NCBI RefSeq assembly: GCF_001280505.1
Contig: NZ_LBIO01000057.1
Location: forward strand, 186,001-250,000
DNA from: Mangrovimonas sp. TPBH4
GTDB taxonomy: Bacteria; Bacteroidota; Bacteroidia; Flavobacteriales; Flavobacteriaceae
DNA: 64,000 bases
Direction: 5' to 3'
Shown here: positions 34,535 to 44,325 of the stretch, piece after piece
Numbering within the stretch: position 1 is the stretch's first letter
Layout: each line of letters starts with the position of its first letter
Made by a program: the position numbers and the translations under genes
Notes under the pieces: generated by a model
What the model saw: only the letters and a program-made list of their open reading frames with translations
What the model was told of the DNA's origin: nothing
Databases searched by the model: none

Positions 34535-35563
34535 TTAGTTTCGCTTTGACGACTCTCTAACCACCACTTCTGTGTTTAGAAATGTAACTTCAGTAATATC
34601 ATCATCAAGGGCATTTTTAAGGTGCTTTACTATTTTTTCGGCAGAGGTTTGTCCCATTTTATAGGCGGGATGTGTTACCGTCGATAGGCCTGGATCGATG
34701 ATGGATGCAATAGGGTCATCGTTAAACCCAATGACGGCCAATTCTTTGGGAACCTTCACATTGAGTCGCTTGGCTATTTGAATGGCGCTTACACCCGTAG
34801 TGTCATTGGCGGAAAAAATACCATCAGGGGGATTCTCCATTTTCAGTAGTTTTTTGGTGGCTTTTTCACCCTCCTCATAACTTAACGTACTGAAAGGGAT
34901 GATGAGGTCTTCGTTTACCTCCAAATTGTAATCACGTAAAGCTTCCATGTATCCTCGTTTCCGTTCACTATAAATGTTCATGTATTGGGATCCTGCAAAA
35001 TGGGCAATTCGCTTGCAGCCTTGTTCAATTAAGTGCTTGGTTGCTTTATAGGCTGCGGAGTAATTGTCGATCATCACTCGATAGGTTTCGATGTCCTTGG
35101 GCACACGGTCCACAAACACAATTGGGATATTTTTGTTCATGAACTGTTTAAAGTGAGATGTGTCCCTGGTTTCCATGGCCAGAGAGCAAATAATCCCACT
35201 AACCCTACTGTTATAAAGGGCCTGTGCCATATTGATTTCGTTTTCATAAGAATCGTTGGACTGGGTAATAATGACATTGAATCCCGACTTTTGCGCGCGT
35301 TCTTCAATACCACTAATCAAAGCCGAAATAAAGGGACGATTGATCCTTGAAATAAGGACGCCAATAGTGTAGGTTTTGTTGTTACGTAAACTGGCGGCAA
35401 TCGTATTGGGGGAATAGCCCATATCTTGAGCCGCTTGTTTTACCTTTTCTATGGTCTTTTTACTGATGCTGTGATGGTTTTTTAAGGCTCTGGAAATCGT
35501 GGAAGTGGATAAATTGAGGGCCTTGGCAATATCATAGATGGTTATGTCCTTTTTTTGTGTCAT
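34535..35563 (-). CDS. LacI-family transcriptional regulator, probable xylan-locus repressor
   Basis: Regulator of 342 residues. The N-terminal helix-turn-helix is TIYDIAKALNLSTSTISRAL (8-27) with the hinge helix NTIAASLRNNKTYTIGVL. The rest is a periplasmic-binding-protein-like sensor domain: RINRPFISALISGIEERAQ, IPIVFVDRVPKD, PDGIFSANDTTGVSAI and LAVIGFNDDPIA. It ends TEVVVRESSKR as many family members do. It sits between GH3 and GH43 and is divergent from the latter. Xylan loci in Bacteroides are usually run by hybrid two-component sensors; here this regulator is the only one in the locus. Candidate operators are at 14124, 32157 and 35848. The effector, perhaps xylose or a xylo-oligosaccharide, is unknown. 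Confidence 0.93.
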   Translation of the reverse strand: MTQKKDITIYDIAKALNLSTSTISRALKNHHSISKKTIEKVKQAAQDMGYSPNTIAASLRNNKTYTIGVLISRINRPFISALISGIEERAQKSGFNVIITQSNDSYENEINMAQALYNSRVSGIICSLAMETRDTSHFKQFMNKNIPIVFVDRVPKDIETYRVMIDNYSAAYKATKHLIEQGCKRIAHFAGSQYMNIYSERKRGYMEALRDYNLEVNEDLIIPFSTLSYEEGEKATKKLLKMENPPDGIFSANDTTGVSAIQIAKRLNVKVPKELAVIGFNDDPIASIIDPGLSTVTHPAYKMGQTSAEKIVKHLKNALDDDITEVTFLNTEVVVRESSKRN

Positions 35564-35608
35564 AGATCAATTTTGAACGTACCTACAAAAATAATCTTTT
35601 TTAACAAA

Positions 35609-35704
35609 TTACCGATTGTTGAATTTTTTTAGTTCAAAAATTAGTAATGTTAAAATTTTAGGGATAAAAATTATTTAATTGTTAAATTTTATATAAAACT
35701 TTTG
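35609..35704 (+). promoter_or_regulatory. Promoter region of the GH43-xylB-xylA operon with a weak operator match
   Basis: TTACCGATTG at 35609-35618 matches CAAnCGnTTG at 8 of 10 positions, about 50 bp before the lacI-type start, where it could serve autoregulation. AACTTTTG at 35697-35704 matches the -7 element at 7 of 8 bases and lies about 48 bp before the GH43 start codon. Both are weaker than the elements at susC and GH3. Confidence 0.35.
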
Positions 35705-35751
35705 TAAATTGTCAAGAATTAAAAAGAAGGTTACACACTTAGTTGCCATTT

Positions 35752-37479
35752 ATGAGGAGTTTCAAAAATCAATTGTTTTTGTCGGTTGCCGTATTGAGCT
35801 TAGGTTTGGGATTAATTTCCAATACCAAAAATTTTTCCAATTTAAAGCAACCGATTGCGTACAATCCAACTGTTGCTTTCGATTGGTTTGAATATAAAGG
35901 ACAAGATGCCGTTTTTGAAAACAATAGTCCAACACAAAATGAATATGTAAATCCTATATTGGCGGGTTTCTACCCAGACCCCAGTATTTGTAGGGCAGGA
36001 GATAGTTATTATTTAATAACCTCTTCATTTTCATATTTCCCAGGGCTTCCTATTTTTAAAAGCACCGATCTCGTTAATTGGAAGCAGATTGGTCATGTCA
36101 TCACCCGAAAATCGCAAGCAGATTTTACAGGAGGGGTGTCCAGAGGACTTTTTGCGCCAACCATTCGATTTCATCAAGGGACTTTTTATGTGATTTGCAC
36201 CAATGTTAGCTCCAAAGGCAATTTTATTGTTACCAGTACAAATCCAGAAGAAGGTTGGTCTGATCCTATTTGGTTACCTGAAATTGATGGTATAGATCCT
36301 GATTTGTTTTTTGATGACGATGGTAAAGTCTACATCACACATAATGGTCCGCCGCCAGGAAATATTTCAAAACACAATGGGCATCGAGCTATTTATACTT
36401 GGGAATACGATTTGAAACGTCAAAAAATAGTCTCCAACCAAAAGCTGTTGGTTGACGGCGGTACCGATATGGCCAAGGAGCCTGTGTGGATTGAGGCCCC
36501 ACATATTTTCAAAAAGAATGGCTATTACTATTTGTTTTGTGCCGAAGGGGGGACAGGGTATAACCATTCCGAAGTGGTGTTCAGGAGCAAACATATTTAC
36601 GGCCCTTATGTAAGCTATGAGAACAATCCTATATTGACCCAAAGACATTTGTCCAAGGATCGTCCAGACCAAATTACCACTGCAGGCCATGCGGATTTTG
36701 TGGAATTGCCAAACGGCGATTGGTGGGGCGTGTATTTGGGATGCCGTCCTTACGATGATGACTATTATAACACGGGGAGGGAAACCTTTATGCTGCCTGT
36801 GACCTGGGAGGCGAATGGTTGGCCTGTTTTTGTAAAAGGCACAGAAGCCCATCCGTTTGTACATGAAAGACCAGATTTACCTTTAAGCAAAGAAAAGGTG
36901 GATCCAACCACTGGCAATTTTTTGTCTAGAGACGAATTTTCATCGGGTTCGTTGGATCTGGTTTGGAATTTTCTTAGAACTCCAAAAGGGCCATTTTACC
37001 ATTTTAAAGATGGACAACTGCTGATGGAGGCCCGAACCGAAAGTATGCATGACGAATCCAAGTTTTCCTTTATCGGAAGGCGGCAACAGCATACTAGTTT
37101 TGAGGTGGCCTCAAAATTCTCATTCCAACCTTCCCAAACATCTCAAGCGTCTGGATTGGTAGCCTTTCAAAATGAAAAACATTACCTATTCATTGGGAAA
37201 CGTTTCAATGAGCAAGGTAACACAGAGGTGTTTTTAGAGCAAAGTTTTGGGGATTCACTGGAGATTTTGGCCTCCAAAGTTTTAGAAGAAAGCAGCCATG
37301 ATCTTTGGGTGAAAATTGTGGGACGCACCAAGTATTACGATTTCTATTATAAACAAAATAAAGATGACGATTGGCGGTTGCTAAAGGCCAATGTTGATGC
37401 TTCATTATTGAGCACCAAGGTCGCGAAAGGATTTGTGGGGAGCATGTTGGCTATGTACGCTTCCAGCGAGCATTTTTAA
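35752..37479 (+). CDS. GH43 beta-xylosidase, exported
   Basis: Enzyme of 575 residues, inverting mechanism. ATG 35752 gives a signal-like N-terminus, MRSFKNQLFLSVAVLSLGLG. The five-bladed propeller spans about 65-375: the general base Asp76 in GFYPDPSICRAGDSYYL, the pKa-tuning Asp in GIDPDLFFDDDG and the acid Glu in WIEAPHIFKKNGYYYL. A C-terminal beta-sandwich (about 390-570, SRDEFSSGSLDLVWNFLR to GFVGSMLAMYASSEHF) is the GH43 C2-type domain of XynB-like xylosidases, which shapes the active site. Xylosidase is favoured over arabinofuranosidase because of this architecture and the xylB-xylA neighbours. The first gene of a five-gene plus-strand operon. A perfect operator-like site lies inside its coding sequence at codons 32-36. 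Confidence 0.92.
   Translation: MRSFKNQLFLSVAVLSLGLGLISNTKNFSNLKQPIAYNPTVAFDWFEYKGQDAVFENNSPTQNEYVNPILAGFYPDPSICRAGDSYYLITSSFSYFPGLPIFKSTDLVNWKQIGHVITRKSQADFTGGVSRGLFAPTIRFHQGTFYVICTNVSSKGNFIVTSTNPEEGWSDPIWLPEIDGIDPDLFFDDDGKVYITHNGPPPGNISKHNGHRAIYTWEYDLKRQKIVSNQKLLVDGGTDMAKEPVWIEAPHIFKKNGYYYLFCAEGGTGYNHSEVVFRSKHIYGPYVSYENNPILTQRHLSKDRPDQITTAGHADFVELPNGDWWGVYLGCRPYDDDYYNTGRETFMLPVTWEANGWPVFVKGTEAHPFVHERPDLPLSKEKVDPTTGNFLSRDEFSSGSLDLVWNFLRTPKGPFYHFKDGQLLMEARTESMHDESKFSFIGRRQQHTSFEVASKFSFQPSQTSQASGLVAFQNEKHYLFIGKRFNEQGNTEVFLEQSFGDSLEILASKVLEESSHDLWVKIVGRTKYYDFYYKQNKDDDWRLLKANVDASLLSTKVAKGFVGSMLAMYASSEHF
35847..35858. promoter_or_regulatory. Operator-like palindrome inside the GH43 coding sequence
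   Basis: GCAACCGATTGC fits CAAnCGnTTG with matching outer G/C and shares 11 bases (GCAACCGATTG) with the susC promoter site. It lies about 95 bp after the GH43 start codon. An intragenic operator could block elongation or pair with the upstream site by looping; this is inferred, and a chance match is possible. Confidence 0.4.
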
Positions 37480-37504
37480 GGTCATTTTAATTAATAACTA
37501 AGTG

Positions 37505-38995
37505 ATGTATTACATAGGATATGATTTAGGAAGTTCATCTATTAAGGCCGCATTGGTCAATGCAGCTTCAGGCAAGGTTATAGGGCTGACCCAATATCCA
37601 GAAAAGGAAATGGAAATCATGTCTCCAAAAACAGGGTGGGCGGAACAGGACCCTAACCTTTGGTGGGAATATTTGGGGGTGCTTACTCAAAAATTGATAA
37701 AGCAAACAGGGGTAAATAAAGCTAGAATAAAAGGTGTGGGGATTGCCTATCAAATGCATGGTTTGGTTTTGGTGGATAAGGATTTTGAGGTTTTGAGACC
37801 TTCAATTATTTGGTGCGATAGTAGGGCTGCGGCAATAGGGAATCAGGTAGTTCATTATTTGGGAGAAGAAAAGTGCATGTCTCATTTATTGAATTCCCCT
37901 GGGAATTTCACACTTTCCAAGCTAAAATGGGTCAAGGACAACGAACCTTCCCTATATGAAAAGGTGCATAAGTTTTTATTGCCGGGAGATTTTATTGCTC
38001 TTAAGCTTACAGGAGAAGCCACTACGACAATTTCTGGACTTTCCGAAGGGATCATGTGGGATTTTAATGCTAATACCACTGCCAATTGGTTGTTTGATTA
38101 TATGGCAATTGATCGCAGTTTGATTCCTAAAATAGTTCCCACCTTCTCTGTTCAAGGTTCGGTTACAAAAACAGCCGCCAAGAGCACTGGATTGCCAAGT
38201 GGTATTCCTGTGTTGTATCGTGCCGGAGACCAGCCCAACAATGCTTTGTCCTTGAATGTTTTGCGTCCAGGGGAGATAGCCGCTACGGGCGGGACTTCGG
38301 GGGTGGTGTATGCCGTGACTGATGAGACAAAAAGTTCAGAGAGTTTACGGATCAACAATTTTGCCCATGTAAATTACACTAAAGAGAATCCAATAATAGG
38401 TAAGCTTCTCAATATTAATGGCGCAGGGATTCAATATAGTTGGATGAAGGAGCATATTTTGAAAGGCGAAAATTATAGACAGATGAATACTATGGCGGCC
38501 AATGTTCCTATTGGGGCAGAAGGTTTACGTGTCATTCCTTTTGGAAATGGCGTGGAGCGCATGATGAACAACACAAATGATGGCGCGGCCATATTCAACC
38601 TAAATTTTAATAAACACCATGCAGAACATCTGTTTAGGGCCGCTTTGGAAGGCATTGCTTTTTCGTTTGTTTATGGAGTCAACATTATGAAGGGAGATGG
38701 GGTAAAGGTATCCAACATTAGGGCAGGGAATGATAACCTGTTCCAATCGGAAATATTTGCTAGTACTTTGGCAACCCTTATTGACTCAGAAATAGATATC
38801 CTAGATACTACCGGAGCTATTGGAGCCGCAAGGGCGGCAGGAGTAAGCATGGGAGATTTTAATAGTCTGGAAGAAGTTTTTTCAGATAACGAGAAGGTAT
38901 GTACTTATGGTCCCGTAAAGGATAAAGCTCCCTATACTGAGGCATTTCAACTGTGGGAGCAGGATTTGGAACAACGGTATATAAATAATCCATAA
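37505..38995 (+). CDS. xylB: Xylulokinase
   Basis: FGGY-family sugar kinase of 496 residues that phosphorylates D-xylulose to D-xylulose 5-phosphate. The N-terminal domain starts [20 protein letters not shown] with the first phosphate loop, then [28 protein letters not shown] and IIWCDSRA. The C-terminal domain holds [33 protein letters not shown] and [17 protein letters not shown], and the late [14 protein letters not shown] motif. A GTG stands directly before the chosen ATG at 37505 and is a possible alternative start. It follows GH43 by 25 bp and precedes xylA by 52 bp. Confidence 0.95.
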   Translation: MYYIGYDLGSSSIKAALVNAASGKVIGLTQYPEKEMEIMSPKTGWAEQDPNLWWEYLGVLTQKLIKQTGVNKARIKGVGIAYQMHGLVLVDKDFEVLRPSIIWCDSRAAAIGNQVVHYLGEEKCMSHLLNSPGNFTLSKLKWVKDNEPSLYEKVHKFLLPGDFIALKLTGEATTTISGLSEGIMWDFNANTTANWLFDYMAIDRSLIPKIVPTFSVQGSVTKTAAKSTGLPSGIPVLYRAGDQPNNALSLNVLRPGEIAATGGTSGVVYAVTDETKSSESLRINNFAHVNYTKENPIIGKLLNINGAGIQYSWMKEHILKGENYRQMNTMAANVPIGAEGLRVIPFGNGVERMMNNTNDGAAIFNLNFNKHHAEHLFRAALEGIAFSFVYGVNIMKGDGVKVSNIRAGNDNLFQSEIFASTLATLIDSEIDILDTTGAIGAARAAGVSMGDFNSLEEVFSDNEKVCTYGPVKDKAPYTEAFQLWEQDLEQRYINNP

Positions 38996-39047
38996 CACAT
39001 TATTCGCAAATAAAATACATCATAACATAAAAAAATACATTATTAAA

Positions 39048-40364
39048 ATGGCAACTAAAGAATATTTCAAGGGAATTAAGCATATTGAATACGAAGGGAA
39101 TTTGTCCCACAACCCATTGGCGTTTAAATATTACGATCCCAACAGAATGGTAGCTGGAAAAACCATGCGTGAGCATTTCAAATTTTCAGTGGCCTATTGG
39201 CATACCTTCTGCGGTCAGGGAGCAGATCCATTTGGAGTTGGTACCCAGAATTTTCCTTGGGACCAATCCTCAGAACCAATGCAGGCAGCCAAAGATAAGG
39301 CCGATGCCGCTTTTGAGTTTATGGACAAAATAGGGTTTGATTACTATTGCATCCACGATTTTGATTTGGTGCAAGAAGCTCCCACTTTTGCCGAATCCGA
39401 GAAGCGTTTGAGTACCATTGTAGATTATATCAAAGACAAACAAAAATTCAGTGGGAAAAAGTTGCTTTGGGGAACTTCCAATTGTTTTACACATCCAAGA
39501 TATATGAATGGTGCTGCCACCAATCCGGATTTCAAAGTATTGGCAAGAGCAGGAGGGCAAGTGAAATTGGCCATTGATGCCACCATCGCTTTAAATGGAG
39601 AAAACTATGTGTTTTGGGGTGGTAGAGAAGGTTATATGTCCCTGTTGAATACGGATATGACGAGGGAGTTGGACCACTTAGCACAATTTTTAACCATGGC
39701 GCGCGATTATGCCAGAAAACAAGGTTTTAAAGGTACATTTTTCATTGAACCCAAACCTATGGAGCCTACTAAGCACCAATATGATTTTGATACGGCTACG
39801 GCCATTGGGTTTTTGAAGGAATATGGCTTGGAGCGTGATTTTAAGATCAATGTGGAAGTCAACCATGCCACCTTGGCGCAGCATACCTTTCAGCATGAAC
39901 TGGAAGTGGCTGCCAGAGCGGGAATGTTGGGAAGCATCGACGCCAATAGAGGGGATTACCAAAATGGTTGGGACACCGATCAATTTCCTAACAATATACA
40001 GGAAGTTACCGAAGCGATGTTAGTTTTCTTAAAAGCGGGCGGACTGCAAGGAGGAGGCGTGAACTTTGATGCTAAAGTCCGCCGAAATTCTACAGATTTG
40101 GAAGATCTCTTTCTAGCCCATATTGGTGGTGCCGACACTTTTGCAAGGGCTTTGATTACTGCGGACAAAATCATTTCATATTCGGGTTACGATTCCTTAA
40201 GAAAACAACGTTACAGTTCTTTCGATTCAGGTAAAGGGAAAGAGTTTGAAAAAGGAAAATTGGACCTGTCAGACTTATATGATATCGCTGCAGAAGAAGG
40301 AGAAATCCCTCTGCAAAGTGGTAAGCAGGAGTTGTTTGAGAACATTATTAGCCAATACATTTAG
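39048..40364 (+). CDS. xylA: Xylose isomerase
   Basis: Enzyme of 438 residues that interconverts D-xylose and D-xylulose in the cytoplasm, with two divalent metal ions. Class II family blocks: [35 protein letters not shown], the catalytic His in [49 protein letters not shown], the metal ligands in [17 protein letters not shown] and [18 protein letters not shown], and [20 protein letters not shown]. The length is that of the E. coli-type enzyme. It sits between xylB and the GH30 gene; the GH30 start is 12 bp after its stop. Confidence 0.98.
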   Translation: MATKEYFKGIKHIEYEGNLSHNPLAFKYYDPNRMVAGKTMREHFKFSVAYWHTFCGQGADPFGVGTQNFPWDQSSEPMQAAKDKADAAFEFMDKIGFDYYCIHDFDLVQEAPTFAESEKRLSTIVDYIKDKQKFSGKKLLWGTSNCFTHPRYMNGAATNPDFKVLARAGGQVKLAIDATIALNGENYVFWGGREGYMSLLNTDMTRELDHLAQFLTMARDYARKQGFKGTFFIEPKPMEPTKHQYDFDTATAIGFLKEYGLERDFKINVEVNHATLAQHTFQHELEVAARAGMLGSIDANRGDYQNGWDTDQFPNNIQEVTEAMLVFLKAGGLQGGGVNFDAKVRRNSTDLEDLFLAHIGGADTFARALITADKIISYSGYDSLRKQRYSSFDSGKGKEFEKGKLDLSDLYDIAAEEGEIPLQSGKQELFENIISQYI

Positions 40365-40376
40365 ACCATTCTATTT

Positions 40377-41687
40377 ATGAGAAAGTACAAACCTTTGTTC
40401 ATCATATCTCTTTGTTTAACAGGTGCTTTGCTTTCGTTCAATTGCGGAGGAGACGACTATGAAATCCCTGACCCTTCCCCAACACCAGCCAAAGTAGTTA
40501 CCATTAATTTGGAAGAGCAATATCAGACTATTTCTGGTTTTGGTGGGGCCAACAGGATGTGGACATCCAATTATTTGTCTGGAGAAGCAGCGGAAAAAGC
40601 CTTTGGCTTGGGAGAAGACCAATTGGGGCTCAGTATTTTTAGAGACCGTATTTCACCAAACCCATCGCAATGGTCACAAACCGTAGCTTCCCTGCAAGCA
40701 GCCCAAAACCATGGTGTCACCTTGATGGCTTCACCTTGGTCGCCACCGGCCAATCTAAAGAGCAATAACAATACAGTAGGCGGACATTTGTTACCCGAAT
40801 ATTATGAGGCCTATAAAAATCACCTTAATGAGTATTTAAGTTTTATGGCAGGACAAGGGGTGAGCATAGATGCCATTTCCGTGCAAAACGAACCGGAAAT
40901 ACAGGTAAGTTATGAATCCTGTGATTGGAATGCCACAACAATGGGAGATTTTATAGCTGCCTTTGGCGGTGATATCAATGCCAGTTTGGTGGCTCCGGAA
41001 TCATTTAATTTTAGTCAATCGTTTACAAATACCTTGTTGAATAGGCCTGAGGCGGTTGCCAATATTGATATAGTAGGAGGGCATATTTACGGAGGAGGAT
41101 TGGCAGACTTTCCTTTGGCAGAACAACATGACAAGCCCATTTGGATGACCGAATATTTAATGAACTTAAATACAGGAAATCCCGATATGCCTGCATGGAG
41201 TACTTATAGTGAAGCCGATATTTGGGAGGAAACTATGGAAATGTTGGCATCTATGCATAATGCCATGAGCCATAATTGGAATGCATATATTTGGTGGTAT
41301 ATCCAACGCTATTATTCGTTTATCGGGGACGGAACCGAAGGTACCCAAGCAGGGGAAATATTGAAGCGAGGCTATGCCTTTTCTCATTATTCAAAATTTG
41401 TGAGACCTGGATATGTTAGGGTAGGCCTAACCGATCAAGATAATTCAGGGTTGCACATTACGGCGTATGACAGCCCCAATAAAATTGTGGTTGTTATTTT
41501 GAATCAAAGCATTTCTACGGTGAGTAAAATTCATTTTGAAATACCTCAAGTCAGTTCGGTTTCTGCTTTTGAAACATCTGCATTATTGAATAGGGAAAGT
41601 AAGTCGGCAACCATCACAGAAGATTTGAAGGTGGCTTTGGATTTGGTAGCTCCAAAGAGTGTGACCACCCTCGAAATTATCAAATAA
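40377..41687 (+). CDS. GH30 subfamily 8-like endoxylanase, lipoprotein
   Basis: Enzyme of 436 residues closely resembling bacterial glucuronoxylanase XynC. Lipobox Cys23 (LLSFNC). The barrel contains QTISGFGGANRMW, ASPWSPPANLKSN, acid/base Glu172 in ISVQNEPEI, APESFNFSQSF, GGHIYGGGLADFPLA, nucleophile Glu259 in IWMTEYL and AYIWWYIQRYYSF. The side beta domain follows from FVRPGYVRVGL. In XynC-like enzymes an Arg before Trp in the SADRWPE-type loop binds the glucuronic acid branch; here the aligned sequence is EADIWEE, with Ile282 in its place. This may loosen the need for glucuronate. The alignment is by eye and from memory. It follows xylA by 12 bp. Confidence 0.9.
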   Translation: MRKYKPLFIISLCLTGALLSFNCGGDDYEIPDPSPTPAKVVTINLEEQYQTISGFGGANRMWTSNYLSGEAAEKAFGLGEDQLGLSIFRDRISPNPSQWSQTVASLQAAQNHGVTLMASPWSPPANLKSNNNTVGGHLLPEYYEAYKNHLNEYLSFMAGQGVSIDAISVQNEPEIQVSYESCDWNATTMGDFIAAFGGDINASLVAPESFNFSQSFTNTLLNRPEAVANIDIVGGHIYGGGLADFPLAEQHDKPIWMTEYLMNLNTGNPDMPAWSTYSEADIWEETMEMLASMHNAMSHNWNAYIWWYIQRYYSFIGDGTEGTQAGEILKRGYAFSHYSKFVRPGYVRVGLTDQDNSGLHITAYDSPNKIVVVILNQSISTVSKIHFEIPQVSSVSAFETSALLNRESKSATITEDLKVALDLVAPKSVTTLEIIK

Positions 41688-41754
41688 TAATTTAAATATA
41701 AGTCTTACCTTACATCTGTAAAAATCATAATACCTAATAACTAAACTAATATTT

Positions 41755-43407
41755 ATGGAAACAGTTTTGCAAACCGCCGACTGGTGGGTTTTGGGACTCT
41801 ATTTTTTGGCCCTAATTGCCGTGGCGGTATGGGTGGTACTTCAAAAGAATAAAAACACAGAAGATTACTTTTTAGCAGGCCGTAATGTGGGCTGGTTCGT
41901 CATTGGGGCCTCTATTTTTGCTTCCAATATCGGGTCGGAGCACGTGGTTGGCTTGGCCGGAACAGGTTTTGAATCGGGAACTCCAATGGCGCATTACGAA
42001 CTTCATGCTTGGATTGTACTGCTTTTGGGATGGTTGTTTTTGCCTTTTTACATTAGAAGCGGTGCCTTTACCATGCCTGAATTTTTGGAAAAACGATTCG
42101 ATAGTCGCTCGAGATGGTTCTTGTCGGTTTTTTCATTGTTGGCCTATGTGTTGACAAAGGTATCGGTAACCATTTATGCCGGAGGAATTGTGGTTTCTGA
42201 ATTGTTGGGGATTCCTTTTTGGTACGGAGCGATTGGCATTGTGATTTTCACAGGAATCTATACCGTAGTAGGAGGGATGAAAGCTGTAATTTATACGGAA
42301 ACCCTTCAAACGGTTATCCTTATTTTGGGATCCATGATCATTACTTATTTAGGAATGCAGGAAGTTGGAGGATGGTCGCAATTAAGGGAAACGGTGACAG
42401 CCGTGAGCCCAGACCATTTCAATATGTGGCGCCCCATAAGTGACCCCGATTTTCCTTGGACTGGGATGTTGTTTGGAGGGACCGTGGTTGGGGTTTGGTA
42501 TTGGTGTACGGATCAATATATCGTGCAGCGTACCTTGGCAGCCCATAATATTAAAATTGGTAGAAGAGGGGCCATTTTTGGGGCCTATTTAAAGTTGTTA
42601 CCTATCTTGATTTTTTTGATTCCTGGTATCATCGCGTTTGCCTTGACCATTCAAAACCCTGAAATGTTTGGTGTAGAGAAAGCCGATAGAGCATTTCCTA
42701 TGTTGGTGAAAACTTTGTTGCCCGTAGGTTTGAAAGGTTTGGTAGCTGGAGGATTGATGGCGGCTTTGATGAGCTCTTTGGCTTCGGTGTTTAATTCCTG
42801 TTCTACGATTTTCACTATTGATATTTATAAGAAGTTAAAACCACAAAAAAGTGAACGGGAATTGCTTACCATTGGTAAAGTGGCGACCAGTTTTATTGTG
42901 GTTTTGGGGATTATCTGGATTCCTATTATGGAAAAAATTGGAGGAGGAGTGATGTACCAATATCTTCAAAATGTACAGTCGTATATAGCGCCTCCAGTAA
43001 CAGCAGTATTCCTTTTAGGGATTATCTGGAAACGTGTCAACTCCCAAGCGGCCATTACCACTTTAATGGCAGGGTTGGTATTGTTGATTTTGCGTTTGGG
43101 AGCCGAAATTTATTACCAGCCACAAATTGCTTCAGGGGAAACGGTGGATAGCCTTATGTTTGCTTTTGCATCGATCAACTTTGCCCATATGGCTATCTTC
43201 ATGTTTATTTTCTCCGTGATTTTATGTGTAACTGTTAGTTTGGCTACGGGCGCTCCAAATTATGCGAAAATCAGTGGTCTGTCTTTTGGGACCTTAACAG
43301 CTGAAGACAGGGCGGCTTCAAAAGGTAGTTATGCTACAATTGATATTGTGCTTTCGGTACTTTTAATTGTCATAGTGGTGGCTATCCTATCGTATTTTAC
43401 TAGTTAA
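41755..43407 (+). CDS. Sodium:solute symporter (SSS family), probable xylose transporter
   Basis: Inner-membrane transporter of 550 residues with about 14 hydrophobic helices, of the SGLT-like branch of the SSS family. Visible family stretches: NKNTEDYFLAGRNVGWFVIG, ASNIGSEHVVGLAGTGFESG, GGMKAVIYTETLQTVILILG, WYWCTDQYIVQRTLAAHN and GGLMAALMSSLASVFNSCST. SGLT relatives couple sugar entry to sodium. Xylose, or possibly glucuronate, is the likely cargo because the gene ends the GH43-xylB-xylA-GH30 operon, 67 bp after GH30. The cargo is inferred from context only. Confidence 0.92.
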   Translation: METVLQTADWWVLGLYFLALIAVAVWVVLQKNKNTEDYFLAGRNVGWFVIGASIFASNIGSEHVVGLAGTGFESGTPMAHYELHAWIVLLLGWLFLPFYIRSGAFTMPEFLEKRFDSRSRWFLSVFSLLAYVLTKVSVTIYAGGIVVSELLGIPFWYGAIGIVIFTGIYTVVGGMKAVIYTETLQTVILILGSMIITYLGMQEVGGWSQLRETVTAVSPDHFNMWRPISDPDFPWTGMLFGGTVVGVWYWCTDQYIVQRTLAAHNIKIGRRGAIFGAYLKLLPILIFLIPGIIAFALTIQNPEMFGVEKADRAFPMLVKTLLPVGLKGLVAGGLMAALMSSLASVFNSCSTIFTIDIYKKLKPQKSERELLTIGKVATSFIVVLGIIWIPIMEKIGGGVMYQYLQNVQSYIAPPVTAVFLLGIIWKRVNSQAAITTLMAGLVLLILRLGAEIYYQPQIASGETVDSLMFAFASINFAHMAIFMFIFSVILCVTVSLATGAPNYAKISGLSFGTLTAEDRAASKGSYATIDIVLSVLLIVIVVAILSYFTS

Positions 43408-43428
43408 ACCTAGCTCAATTTGATATTA

Positions 43429-43463
43429 AATGGCCAATCAATTTTGATTGGCCATTTTTTTTG
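43429..43463 (+). terminator. Rho-independent terminator of the xylose operon
   Basis: Arms AATGGCCAATCAA and TTGATTGGCCATT (13 bp, perfect) with a minimal two-base centre are followed by about eight T. It lies 22 bp after the symporter stop and marks the right end of the xylan locus. Confidence 0.88.
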
Positions 43464-43611
43464 AAATTTGCAAAAATATTTTTGTTTAATCATTGTTAAT
43501 TAAGGTTTTAGCGTTAATTTTAGTGTACGAAATATAAAATGGTTATTTTGTAGATTCGATTCGATTAGTAGCAAGCACTGAAAATATTAATCCATAAAAA
43601 AACATAGTATT

Positions 43612-43971
43612 ATGAGCAACAGTAATTCACTTTTCGGACTTTTGGTAGGAACCGCGGTTGGCGCTACTTTAGGAATTCTTTTTGCACCAGAAAAGGGTAG
43701 TGTTACAAGACAACGCATTGCGGATGAAGCCATGTCGGCAGCGGACAAGTTTAACAGTACCGCACATGATTTAAAGGATAAAGCCAGTTCCAAGGCACAC
43801 GACTTAAAAGATAAGGTTTCAAGTTTTATGAGCCATGACAAGGATTCGCTTGGATCCAATTTAGAAAGCTTGGTTAAAGAGGCTAGTGTGAAAGCGGAGG
43901 ACGTTATCTCTGTGTTGGAGAAAAAATTGGCGGACCTAAAAGCTCAAAACAAGAAATATCAAAAAGCCTAG
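43612..43971 (+). CDS. YtxH-domain membrane-associated protein
   Basis: Protein of 119 residues. One N-terminal membrane helix with the YtxH pattern, SLFGLLVGTAVGATLGILFA then PEKGS, is followed by a charged amphipathic region rich in Lys, Asp, Ser and Ala with repeated LKDK segments (about 40-75), and then a second helical region to the end (EDVISVLEKKLADLKAQNKK). YtxH proteins are often stress-induced and associated with the membrane; their biochemical role is not established. First of three closely spaced genes; the next starts 1 bp after its stop. Confidence 0.85.
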   Translation: MSNSNSLFGLLVGTAVGATLGILFAPEKGSVTRQRIADEAMSAADKFNSTAHDLKDKASSKAHDLKDKVSSFMSHDKDSLGSNLESLVKEASVKAEDVISVLEKKLADLKAQNKKYQKA

Positions 43972-43972
43972 T

Positions 43973-44320
43973 ATGAATTTGTTTGAGTCATTAAATGAAG
44001 CATCATCCAAAGCTGTAGATTCAGGCGAAGTATTTTTGATCAAATCCAAGGAGTATGCGAAGTTAAAGGTCTTTGAACAGCTCACTATTTCTATGAGCTT
44101 ATTAGGCAAAGCCCTTTTAATAGGAAGTTTTGTATTGATCGGCTTTTTCTTTTTTGCCATTGCAGCAGCCATCGCCTTAGGGAGAATTTTGGACGACTAT
44201 GCCTTATCCACAACCATCGTAGGAGGTTTCTTTTTGCTAATGGCCCTTTTGGTGTATCTGCTTCGACATATTATCAACAAAAAAGTGATACAGATCATGT
44301 CACCTAAATTCTTTAATTGA
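43973..44320 (+). CDS. YqjE/DUF1469-like (phage-holin superfamily) membrane protein
   Basis: Protein of 115 residues. A soluble amphipathic N-terminus (about 1-45, SKAVDSGEVFLIKSKEYAKL) precedes two membrane helices, about 50-80 (LIGSFVLIGFFFFAIAAAIA) and 87-107 (TTIVGGFFLLMALLVYLL). The layout matches the putative actinobacterial/proteobacterial YqjE-type holin superfamily III proteins, which are host genes rather than phage lysis genes. It is tightly coupled to the YtxH gene and a small soluble gene, the same order as yqjD-yqjE-yqjK in E. coli, where YqjD is a membrane-bound ribosome-associated protein. Function here is unknown. Confidence 0.75.
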   Translation: MNLFESLNEASSKAVDSGEVFLIKSKEYAKLKVFEQLTISMSLLGKALLIGSFVLIGFFFFAIAAAIALGRILDDYALSTTIVGGFFLLMALLVYLLRHIINKKVIQIMSPKFFN

Positions 44321-44325
44321 TTTTT

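Noticed and set aside
43973..44320. Holin-superfamily gene as evidence of a prophage
   Set aside because: The neighbours are a YtxH protein and thioredoxin reductase; no phage structural, lysis or integrase gene is present.
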